A DNA stretch of 10,949 nt, from NCBI GenBank assembly GCA_904501685.1, contig CAJGBX010000040.1, positions 1 through 10,949 of the forward strand, given 5' to 3'. Under the pieces are notes generated by a model. The model was not told the DNA's origin. It ran no database searches and saw only the letters and a list, made by a program, of their open reading frames with translations. The stretch's first letter is position 1, and each line of letters starts with the position of its first letter. The stretch comes from Clostridiaceae bacterium. GTDB lineage: Bacteria > Bacillota > Clostridia > Oscillospirales > Acutalibacteraceae. Shown here piece after piece: positions 1 to 6,028 of this stretch. The translations under genes were made by a program, and so were the position numbers.

Positions 1-369
1 GTTTTAGAGGGTGTTTGTTATGCTCTCTTGGATTCACGTTCGGTTTTGACTGATGCAGGTATTGATTACTCCTTAACTGCAACGGCAATCGGCGGCGGTA
101 CAAAGGGTGAGCTGTGGCGTCAAATTGCCGCTGATGTTTTGGGTATGACCTTAAAAACTGTAGAAAGCAGTGATTCTTCCTTAGGCTCGGCAATGCTTGC
201 AGGTATTGCCATAGGTGTATTCAAGGATGTTGAGGATGCTGCTGATAAGTGCGTTAAGTTCAAATCTGTAACTGAGCCTAACCCCGAAAACACCGAAAAA
301 TACCGTAAGGTATTTGAGGAATATAAGAAAATCCATGATGCTTTGGCACCGATTTATAATGCAAGGTGA
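1..369 (+). CDS. FGGY-family carbohydrate kinase (xylulokinase-like), C-terminal fragment
   Basis: The gene is open at the left window edge; 122 codons remain, read in frame from base 1 to the TGA at 367-369. The product would phosphorylate a sugar or polyol with ATP in the cytoplasm. The visible part is the end of the FGGY C-terminal ATPase lobe: a GGGTKGELWRQIAADVLG stretch (residues 28-45 of the fragment) matches the family's GGGxKSxxWxQxxAD nucleotide-binding motif. It is followed by an SLGSAMLAG helix corresponding to the usual ALGAAxLA segment, and by a tail of the form YRKVFEEYKKIHDAL, typical of xylulokinase-like proteins. The substrate cannot be decided, because the sugar-binding N-terminal lobe lies outside the window. 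The gene ends 3 nt before the fused ETF gene and its last codons supply that gene's ribosome binding site, so the two are almost certainly one operon. Confidence 0.85.
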   Translation, partial: VLEGVCYALLDSRSVLTDAGIDYSLTATAIGGGTKGELWRQIAADVLGMTLKTVESSDSSLGSAMLAGIAIGVFKDVEDAADKCVKFKSVTEPNPENTEKYRKVFEEYKKIHDALAPIYNAR

Positions 370-372
370 GTT

Positions 373-1767
373 ATGAGGGTTGTTGTTTGTATAAGAAGAC
401 TGTCAAGCGGTGAGCTTAATCCGTTTGATGCCTGTGCCTATGAGGCGGCGTTACGACTTCAAAATGCTGAGGTTACATTGCTTTCAATGGGACCGGCTCC
501 GGTTAAGGATTTCCTTTTGGGATTAACGCGTCTGGGTGCTAAAAAGGGAATACTTTTATCCGACAGTGCCTTTGCCGGTGCAGATACCCTGGCAACCTCA
601 TATGCGCTGAGCTTAGCTTTAAATAAGCTTTCGCCCGACTTGATTATCTGCGGCAGGCAGGCAATTGACGGCGATACCGGTCAGGTTGGACCTGAAATTG
701 CAACAATGCTTAATATTCCGTTGGTTACCAATTTAATGAGCTTGGAAACTGCGGCTGAGGGCTTAAAATACACCACACGTGACGGAGTCTCGGGTAACTT
801 AACCGAGCTGTCACTTGTAACGGTTGAGCGTATTAATACTCTCCGTTTGCCGAGTATTCGTTCTAAGGTGGGTGAGGTTGAGGTTTGGAGTGCCGATGAT
901 ATCGGTGCCGATAAATCACGTTGCGGTTTAGCCGGCTCACCTACAAGGGTGTTAAAAACCTTTAAAAACGATCAGGACCGAAGAAAATGTAAATTTATTG
1001 AGCCTGAAAACTTAAAAGAGATAATCGATACTGCCTTGAATACCCCGAGAATTGAGATTCAAAGGGATGACAACGGTTGCAGATTAAAGAATGTTTGGAT
1101 AATCGGCGAGTCACCGCGTGCGATGGCTGAAACTGTCAGTGACAGTGTGACGGTAGTGCCCTTGACCGATGCTGAAACAATTACCGCTAAAATCAAGGCA
1201 GAAAAACCTGAGGTTGTGCTTTGGGGCAGTGACCTTTTAAGTAAGCGTGTAGCACCTGAGGTTGCGGCAAGGCTTAATACAGGTCTTTGTGCCGACTGTA
1301 CCTTGCTTGAAACCGATGGGCAGGAGCTTTATATGTACCGACCTGCATTTTCGGGTGATATTATCGCAAAAATCAAGTGCTTGACAAGGCCACAGATGGC
1401 AACCGTCAGAACCTTGAGCGAGATGAATTCACGCGTTGCAATCGGTGTAGGCTTTGGTGCAAAGGATTTGGTCGAAAGGGTAAAGACTCTGGCCGGGCAC
1501 TTGAATGCTGAGGTTGTTGCCTCCAGAAAAACGGTAGACTATGACTTTTTGCCTTATGAAAATCAGGTGGGACTTACCGGTAAATCGGTAAACCCCGATG
1601 TTTATATTGCCTTAGGCGTTTCGGGCGCGGTACACCATATTGCCGGTGTAAAGCAATCCGGAACAATTATCGCAGTAAACACCGAAAGGGAAGCTCCGAT
1701 TTTTGATTTTGCCGATTACGGAATTGTTGCATCAGCTGATGATGTACTTAAAATTTTAGGTTATTAA
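373..1767 (+). CDS. Fused electron transfer flavoprotein, EtfB-EtfA in one chain
   Basis: This 464-residue protein carries both ETF subunits, which normally are separate proteins of about 260 (beta) and 320-400 (alpha) residues. Residues 1 to about 220 are EtfB-like: MRVVVCIRR start, LIICGRQAIDGDTGQVGPEI at 90-109 (nucleotide/FAD phosphate-binding loop), VERINTLRLPSIRSK at 151-165, and an AGSPTRV motif at 187-193. Residues about 238-350 resemble a shortened EtfA N-terminal domain, with a VAPEVAARLNTGLCADCTLLE stretch at 293-313 and RPQMATVR at 339-346. Residues about 354-464 are the EtfA FAD-binding domain: QVGLTGKSVNPDVYIALGVSG near 398-418, HHIAGVKQS at 421-429, IIAVN at 432-436 and APIFDFADYGIV at 441-452. 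The first part of the EtfA N-terminal domain is missing. It should bind FAD and shuttle electrons between a dehydrogenase and another carrier in the cytoplasm; the partner is unknown. Start ATG 373 has AAGGTGA just upstream, overlapping the kinase stop. Confidence 0.9.
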   Translation: MRVVVCIRRLSSGELNPFDACAYEAALRLQNAEVTLLSMGPAPVKDFLLGLTRLGAKKGILLSDSAFAGADTLATSYALSLALNKLSPDLIICGRQAIDGDTGQVGPEIATMLNIPLVTNLMSLETAAEGLKYTTRDGVSGNLTELSLVTVERINTLRLPSIRSKVGEVEVWSADDIGADKSRCGLAGSPTRVLKTFKNDQDRRKCKFIEPENLKEIIDTALNTPRIEIQRDDNGCRLKNVWIIGESPRAMAETVSDSVTVVPLTDAETITAKIKAEKPEVVLWGSDLLSKRVAPEVAARLNTGLCADCTLLETDGQELYMYRPAFSGDIIAKIKCLTRPQMATVRTLSEMNSRVAIGVGFGAKDLVERVKTLAGHLNAEVVASRKTVDYDFLPYENQVGLTGKSVNPDVYIALGVSGAVHHIAGVKQSGTIIAVNTEREAPIFDFADYGIVASADDVLKILGY

Positions 1768-1768
1768 T

Positions 1769-1809
1769 AAGCAAACCCTCGATGAAATTCATCGAGGGTT
1801 TGCTTTTTT
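1769..1809 (+). terminator. Intrinsic terminator after the ETF gene, possibly bidirectional
   Basis: A perfect inverted repeat pairs 1769-1785 with 1789-1805 (17 bp, 3-nt loop), and a run of six T begins within the right arm and ends at 1809. It starts two bases after the ETF stop codon. Read on the - strand, the same stem is followed by TTATTAATAA, a poorer U-tract, so it may also stop convergent transcription from the decarboxylase gene. Confidence 0.93.
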
Positions 1810-1859
1810 GTCTTAAAGTCACCTGTTAAATCAACACTGAGCACAGGTTATACCAAGCA

Positions 1860-3194
1860 TTACTTTACAACACAGCAATCATTAATGCCGTAATATGCAA
1901 AGCATTTTATCGCGTGTTCATCAATCCGTTCTCCGCAAACCAGGATGGGGACTGCAGGAGGACAACCTACTGTCGGGACAGCCAAAATGCGTCCAATACA
2001 TTGTTCTATCGGTATTGTTTCTGAATCAGAAAGCATTGCTTCACGTATTTCAAGTGTTTTTGGGCAGGGCATAAACCGAGGGGGTTTTTCCTCAATCGGA
2101 GTCTTAGGACATATATCGCACAGAGCCTGCCTCAGGCGTTTTAGTTCGTCTACCGTCATTTCTGCTGACATCATTAGCACCACAAAATCCGGGTCTGCAT
2201 ATTCGGGCTCGATTGTCTGACGGCGTAAAATATCCGCCAATTGTATACCCGAATAACCGAAAGGTTTTGCATCAATGGTCAACTTCAACGGTTCATTACC
2301 GTAAAGTGTATAACCGTGCTGCCTAAGACTTTCCTTGAACGCGTCAATTTGGGGCAAACGGTCATCTAATTTTGCAGGATAATCCTCCAAATACCTGTTA
2401 GCAACATCAAGTGATTGCAGAATCAGGTAGGACGGACTTGTAGAGCCAAAGAGCATAAGCGAGTTTCTTGCTTGTGCTCCGACAGCTGCATCCATCATCT
2501 TAGAAATATGCAGATAAGCACCGCCGGTCAGTACCGGCAAAGTCTTATGTGCGGAGTCACAGCATAAATCTGCTCCAAGGTCTATAGGATGTATGGAGTT
2601 GGGAAGAAATTTCAGGTATGCTCCGTGAGCGTTGTCTACTATGAGTAGAACATTATGTCGGTGGCAGACCTCTGCCAGACCGCGGATATCAGCTATTTTT
2701 CCTAGGTAGTCAGGGCTTGTCACATACATAGCAACAGGCTTGTCCGTAGTATTACGCAAATAATTATCTACTTCAGAAGGAGTTAAATCACAGGATAAGT
2801 AACCGGGGTTGTTTTTTGAATACAACCAATGCACCTTGATGTCAAGCAATGCGACAACTGTAAGGAATGTTTTGTGGGCATTTCTTACAGCTGCAATCAG
2901 CGGTTTTCTTTTTTGCTGTTTTGCATAGAGCAATGTTAGATACAGCATAGCTCGGATGCATTGCGAGGAGCCTTCTGTAGAATAGTATGTTCTGCAACCA
3001 AATAGCATACTTGCATTGGCTTCGCTTTGGGTGATAATACCGTCTGCTTCATATAAACTGTCCGCACCTTGGATTTCTGTGATATCCAAATGCTCCATCC
3101 CAAGCATGGATACTCCTTTATGACCGGGCATATGTAGTCTCAAAGGACTTTTTGATTCGTATTCACGAACGAAGTCACATATTGGTGTCTTCAT
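1860..3194 (-). CDS. Orn/Lys/Arg decarboxylase-family PLP enzyme
   Basis: This is a 444-residue fold-type I PLP enzyme of the ornithine/lysine/arginine decarboxylase (SpeA-like, short Gram-positive type) family. Visible features are HMPGHKG near the N-terminus (about 21-27), an ITEIQGADSLYEADGII block (38-54), the PLP-pyridine aspartate in IVDNAHGAY (D187), and the Schiff-base lysine in DSAHKTLPVLTGGA (K217). A C-terminal domain carries PPAVPILVCGERI (about 412-424). Family members remove CO2 from basic amino acids to make diamines or agmatine; the substrate here cannot be read from sequence. ATG 3194 is preferred over GTG 3203 (447 aa), because GGTGA lies 5 nt before the ATG and the GTG has no good ribosome binding site. 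The ATG comes one base after the scfB stop, so translation is probably coupled and the gene belongs to the SCIFF operon. Length is close to that of short-form family members, with no obvious damage. Confidence 0.9.
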   Translation of the reverse strand: MKTPICDFVREYESKSPLRLHMPGHKGVSMLGMEHLDITEIQGADSLYEADGIITQSEANASMLFGCRTYYSTEGSSQCIRAMLYLTLLYAKQQKRKPLIAAVRNAHKTFLTVVALLDIKVHWLYSKNNPGYLSCDLTPSEVDNYLRNTTDKPVAMYVTSPDYLGKIADIRGLAEVCHRHNVLLIVDNAHGAYLKFLPNSIHPIDLGADLCCDSAHKTLPVLTGGAYLHISKMMDAAVGAQARNSLMLFGSTSPSYLILQSLDVANRYLEDYPAKLDDRLPQIDAFKESLRQHGYTLYGNEPLKLTIDAKPFGYSGIQLADILRRQTIEPEYADPDFVVLMMSAEMTVDELKRLRQALCDICPKTPIEEKPPRFMPCPKTLEIREAMLSDSETIPIEQCIGRILAVPTVGCPPAVPILVCGERIDEHAIKCFAYYGINDCCVVK

Positions 3195-3195
3195 T

Positions 3196-4575
3196 TTACT
3201 CACCCAACGCGCGGGCTACAGCGACCATAATCGCACATTCCATACGCTTTTGGAACAATTTACAGCCGGCTTCGTACACACCGGTAACAGAACCTGTTGC
3301 GTGGTAGGCGTTGGCTGCACAGCCGCCGGAGCAGTAAAGACGTGCCCAGCAATCCCGACATTCTGGATGAGCATAGACATTGCATGCGGCAAATTCTTTT
3401 TGAGTTTCGGTGTTTGTTACACCTTCCCAGATATTTCCTAATTTAAATCGTTCTTCTCCCACAAACTGGTGGCAGGGATACAGGTCTCCCCAAGGAGTAA
3501 CAGCCATGTATTCCGTTCCGCTGCCACAACCGGAGATGCGTTTGTAGATGCAAGGTCCGCCGGATAAGTCTATCATATAGTGGTAGAAGGTAAAGGGCTT
3601 GCCTTCTTTATCTTTTTGGAGCATCAGTTCTGCAAGTTTCTCATACTGCTCCATAACAACAATCATATCATCATCCGTCAGTGCAGAGGGGTCTTCTGCC
3701 GCACAAACCACCGGCTCCATACTTAATTCGTTGAAGCCCAAATCCAACATAGTTTGGATATCCTTTAAAAAATCGGGGTTAGCATGGGTAAACGTTCCAC
3801 GCATATAGTAATCTTTGCCGTCACGTGCCTCAACAAATTTTTTGAATTTGGGAACAATTTTTTCCCAACTTCCTACGCCTGCGTAGTCCACGCGATATTT
3901 ATCGTGGATTTCCTTACGGCCATCTAAACTCAATACCACATTACTGCATTCCTTATTTGCCCAATCAATTACTTCATCATCTACAAGGACACCGTTAGTG
4001 GTCAAGGTAAAGCGAAAATTCTTATTTTTATCCTTCTCAATGCTCCGGGCATAGGCAACAAGGTCCTTTACTACCTGAAAATTCATCAATGGCTCGCCGC
4101 CAAAGAAATCCACTTCAAGATTACGCCGGGTTCCGGAATTTGCAACAAGGAAATCCAATGCTTGCTTACCAATTTCAAAGGACATCACAGCTCTATCACC
4201 GTGGTATTTACCTTGGCTGGCAAAACAGTAGGAGCAGTTCAGGTTGCAGGTATGTGCCACGTGGAGGCATAATGCCTTGACAACGCCTGCCGTCTTCTGC
4301 TTCAAATTACCTGCCATTGGTTCAAAAGTGTCGGGTGCAAAAAGTTTTCCTGCATCCTTTAGTCCCTGAACCTGCGCATAGCACTCTTCAATATCCTTTT
4401 TGGTGATGTCTGAACGGTTCTGGTATTTTTGTTCTATTGCAGCAAGAACACATTCCTTTGTGTTCTCCTCAAAAAGTGCAATGATATCATATGCAACTTC
4501 GTCTACTGCGTGAACCGCACCGGAGCAAACATCCAGCACGATATTGTAGCCACCCAGCTTATATTGATGAATCAT
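3196..4575 (-). CDS. scfB: SCIFF peptide maturase, radical SAM/SPASM thioether-forming enzyme
   Basis: This 459-residue enzyme is of the CteB/ScfB type, which uses S-adenosylmethionine and iron-sulfur clusters to make Cys-to-backbone or side-chain thioether links in the SCIFF precursor. Residues 1 to about 85 look like a peptide-recognition (RRE/PqqD-like) domain. The radical-SAM motif CNLNCSYC gives cluster ligands C110, C114 and C117, followed by DFFGGEPL (156-163, GGE SAM contact) and LTTNG (191-195). The C-terminal SPASM part has C342, C350, C368, then C406-x2-C409-x5-C415-x3-C419-x18-C438, enough for two auxiliary 4Fe-4S clusters. The gene has its own AAAGGAG ribosome binding site (4584-4590), 8 nt before ATG 4575. 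It lies downstream of scfA across a terminator hairpin and is followed by the decarboxylase gene. Its glycine codons include many GGA, which is rare in the neighbouring + strand genes. Confidence 0.95.
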   Translation of the reverse strand: MIHQYKLGGYNIVLDVCSGAVHAVDEVAYDIIALFEENTKECVLAAIEQKYQNRSDITKKDIEECYAQVQGLKDAGKLFAPDTFEPMAGNLKQKTAGVVKALCLHVAHTCNLNCSYCFASQGKYHGDRAVMSFEIGKQALDFLVANSGTRRNLEVDFFGGEPLMNFQVVKDLVAYARSIEKDKNKNFRFTLTTNGVLVDDEVIDWANKECSNVVLSLDGRKEIHDKYRVDYAGVGSWEKIVPKFKKFVEARDGKDYYMRGTFTHANPDFLKDIQTMLDLGFNELSMEPVVCAAEDPSALTDDDMIVVMEQYEKLAELMLQKDKEGKPFTFYHYMIDLSGGPCIYKRISGCGSGTEYMAVTPWGDLYPCHQFVGEERFKLGNIWEGVTNTETQKEFAACNVYAHPECRDCWARLYCSGGCAANAYHATGSVTGVYEAGCKLFQKRMECAIMVAVARALGE

Positions 4576-4593
4576 TTATTTTTCTCCTTTATG

Positions 4594-4622
4594 AAAAAAT
4601 GCCGCCGTGACGGCGGCATTTT
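4594..4622 (-). terminator. Intrinsic terminator/attenuator between scfA and scfB
   Basis: On the - strand a 12-bp stem (4596-4607 paired with 4611-4622, 3-nt loop), with core GCCGCCG/CGGCGGC, is followed by six T (4594-4599). It sits 11 nt after the scfA stop and before the scfB ribosome binding site. Because no separate scfB promoter has room or is visible, read-through past this site probably sets a low enzyme-to-precursor ratio. That last point is inference. Confidence 0.88.
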
Positions 4623-4633
4623 GAAATGTGCAA

Positions 4634-4786
4634 TTACTTGCTTTCCTTGGTGCTCTCGCACTTCTGGTTTGCAATACCGCAGCTGGTCTTGCAAGCAGAC
4701 TGGCAGGAGGTCTGACACTCACCGCAGCCACCGTTCTTAGCACTGTCACAAAGATTGCGAGTTTCAATTGTCTTGATATGTTCCAT
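4634..4786 (-). CDS. scfA: SCIFF ranthipeptide precursor, 50 aa
   Basis: This is a ribosomally made precursor of the SCIFF (six cysteines in forty-five residues) family, substrate of the adjacent maturase. The leader MEHIKTIETRN and the core block NGGCGECQTSCQSACKTSC (18-36) match the highly conserved family pattern. Cysteines are at 13, 21, 24, 28, 32, 36 and 43: seven instead of six, with C13 the extra one. The residue after C36 is Gly (G37), where the characterised Clostridium thermocellum CteA has, to my knowledge, the acceptor Thr37. ATG 4786 is chosen over an in-frame upstream start at 4831, because the shorter form has the family N-terminus, AAGGTGA lies 4-5 nt before it, and the longer form would start inside the promoter. 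The stop is TAA at 4634-4636. No exporter or protease gene is seen nearby, so the fate of the mature peptide is unknown. Confidence 0.95.
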   Translation of the reverse strand: MEHIKTIETRNLCDSAKNGGCGECQTSCQSACKTSCGIANQKCESTKESK

Positions 4787-4821
4787 AGTTTCACCTTCCG
4801 TATTTGAGATTTTACGAAATA

Positions 4822-4850
4822 AGTTTAGCACAATGCATTTTGTATGTCAA
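4822..4850 (-). promoter_or_regulatory. Sigma-A-type promoter for scfA
   Basis: On the - strand, TTGACA (4845-4850) and TAAACT (4822-4827) are separated by exactly 17 bases. A TG one base upstream of the -10 gives an extended -10 element. The expected start near 4815 would leave a leader of about 29 nt before the scfA ATG. Such a near-consensus site suggests strong expression by the housekeeping sigma factor. Confidence 0.85.
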
Positions 4851-4943
4851 TGTTCTTTTTGATACTTTTGCAAATAAATTTTCAGATTATAATATTTATT
4901 TAAAGATAATTAGTGAAAATTATGTAAATATCAAAATTTACTC

Positions 4944-4972
4944 TTTAAAATTTAATAAAGGTATTATATAAT
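4944..4972 (+). promoter_or_regulatory. Probable promoter of the hprK-dnaE operon
   Basis: TTTAAA (4944-4949) and a perfect TATAAT (4967-4972) are 17 bases apart in a very AT-rich stretch. Transcription would begin near 4979, just before the leader hairpin and about 50 nt before the hprK start. It is divergent from the scfA promoter. Confidence is limited because AT-rich DNA readily yields such matches, and a second TATAAT at 4888-4893 lacks a well-spaced -35. Confidence 0.65.
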
Positions 4973-4986
4973 AGAGTTATATTATG

Positions 4987-5006
4987 GGCAAGTGGTAACA
5001 TTTGCC
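4987..5006 (+). promoter_or_regulatory. Leader hairpin with GNRA-type tetraloop upstream of hprK
   Basis: Bases 4987-4994 pair with 4999-5006 (eight pairs, one of them G-U), closing a GUAA loop at 4995-4998. No T-run follows, so it is not a terminator. It would sit near the 5' end of the hprK transcript and ends 6 nt before the ribosome binding site. A role in transcript stability or translation control is inference. Confidence 0.55.
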
Positions 5007-5012
5007 TGCTTT

Positions 5013-5020
5013 AAAGGAGG
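5013..5020 (+). promoter_or_regulatory. Ribosome binding site that sets the hprK start
   Basis: AAAGGAGG ends 8 nt before ATG 5029 but only 2 nt before the in-frame ATG 5023, and it lies downstream of the TTG at 5002. The spacing selects 5029 as the start. Confidence 0.85.
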
Positions 5021-5028
5021 AAATGCGA

Positions 5029-5994
5029 ATGAGCTCACCGTATTCGGTGTCATTGGCGAAGATTATAAAAAGCTTCCATTTAGAAACTATTGTTTTACCT
5101 GTGCCTGCAGATAATATTTTCATCACTAATGTTGAGGTAAACCGTCCGGGTCTTCAGCTCTGCGGTTTTTATCAGTATTTTGATGCCGGCAGAATCCAGG
5201 TTATCGGTAAAAGTGAGGAAGGCTATTTAAATGAGTTTTCGGAGGACGAATACACTGAAAGAGTTCGTGCCTTTTTTGAGCAGAGGCCTTCGGTTGTCAT
5301 TATGTCACGTGACCTGCCGGTTACAGATATTATGAAAAAGGCGGCAGAGGATTTCAATGTGCCGCTATTACGTACAGCCGATACAACCTCAGGCTTTATG
5401 GCCTCACTTATTTCATTTCTTAATGTTGAATTGGCACCGAGAGTTACACGCCACGGTGTTTTGGTTGAGGTTTACGGCGAAGGCTTGCTTATTCTAGGTG
5501 AAAGCGGTGTCGGTAAATCCGAAACTGCGATTGAGCTTGTCAAAAGAGGTCACCGCCTGATAGCCGACGATGCCGTTGAAATAAGAAAGGTATCGTCACG
5601 CTCACTTGTTGGCTCGGCTCCTGAAAACATTCGTCATTTTATTGAGCTTCGAGGAATAGGTATTATAAATGCCCGACGCATTTTCGGTGTGGGCGCTGTA
5701 AATTTAACCTCAAAGCTCGACCTTGTAATCAATCTTGAACAGTGGCAGCAGGATAAGGTTTATGACCGTATGGGTCTTGAGGAACAGACAACGGAAATCT
5801 TGGATATTGAGGTGCCGTCGGTTACTATTCCGGTAAAGCCCGGTCGAAATTTGGCTGTTATTGTTGAGGTTGCGGCTATGAACAACCGTCAGAAGAAGAT
5901 GGGCTACAATGCGGCTCATGAATTGCTTAAACGCTTAGGTATGGGTGATGATGTACCTGAGGGTGAAAAGGATGACTCGGATATATTTTTATAA
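5029..5994 (+). CDS. hprK: HPr kinase/phosphorylase
   Basis: This 321-residue bifunctional enzyme phosphorylates the regulatory serine of the PTS carrier HPr (or Crh) and removes that phosphate again. It thereby couples glycolytic state to CcpA-dependent catabolite control in Gram-positives. The N-terminal domain covers about 1-125. The catalytic C-terminal domain shows RHGVLVEVYG with the conserved His (about H142), Walker A GESGVGKS (157-164) and ADD (179-181). The HprK signature IELRGIGIINARRIFGVGAV (about 205-224) follows, then the VPSVTIPVKPGRN and NRQKKMGYNAAHEL segments near the C-terminus. Length agrees with the usual 305-320 residues. It is the first gene of the operon, with a leader hairpin and a strong ribosome binding site. 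No HPr or Crh gene is in the window. Confidence 0.97.
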   Translation: MSSPYSVSLAKIIKSFHLETIVLPVPADNIFITNVEVNRPGLQLCGFYQYFDAGRIQVIGKSEEGYLNEFSEDEYTERVRAFFEQRPSVVIMSRDLPVTDIMKKAAEDFNVPLLRTADTTSGFMASLISFLNVELAPRVTRHGVLVEVYGEGLLILGESGVGKSETAIELVKRGHRLIADDAVEIRKVSSRSLVGSAPENIRHFIELRGIGIINARRIFGVGAVNLTSKLDLVINLEQWQQDKVYDRMGLEEQTTEILDIEVPSVTIPVKPGRNLAVIVEVAAMNNRQKKMGYNAAHELLKRLGMGDDVPEGEKDDSDIFL

Positions 5995-6028
5995 GTTAAA
6001 AACATTTGGGCTTTTAAGGAGTAAAATT

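Noticed and set aside
1821..1848. Inverted repeat ACCTGT...ACAGGT downstream of the decarboxylase gene
   Set aside because: It has only 6 bp with a 16-nt loop and no following U-tract on either strand; chance is a sufficient explanation.
4429..4794. Other reading frames over scfA, including a 72-residue - strand frame and a 103-residue + strand frame
   Set aside because: They overlap a clear SCIFF precursor, the promoter and the terminator, have no family resemblance and no fitting ribosome binding site.
4888..4893. A second TATAAT in the scfA-hprK intergenic region
   Set aside because: There is no -35-like hexamer at 16-18 bases; the nearest TTGATA is 23 bases away, and AT-rich DNA gives such matches often.
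4851..5028. Possible catabolite-responsive (CcpA) operator before hprK
   Set aside because: I found no convincing TGNAANCGNWNNCW-like palindrome in this stretch.
5945..6028. N-terminal extension of the glucokinase starting inside hprK
   Set aside because: The extension is unlike ROK kinases, and the strong AAGGAG points to ATG 6029.
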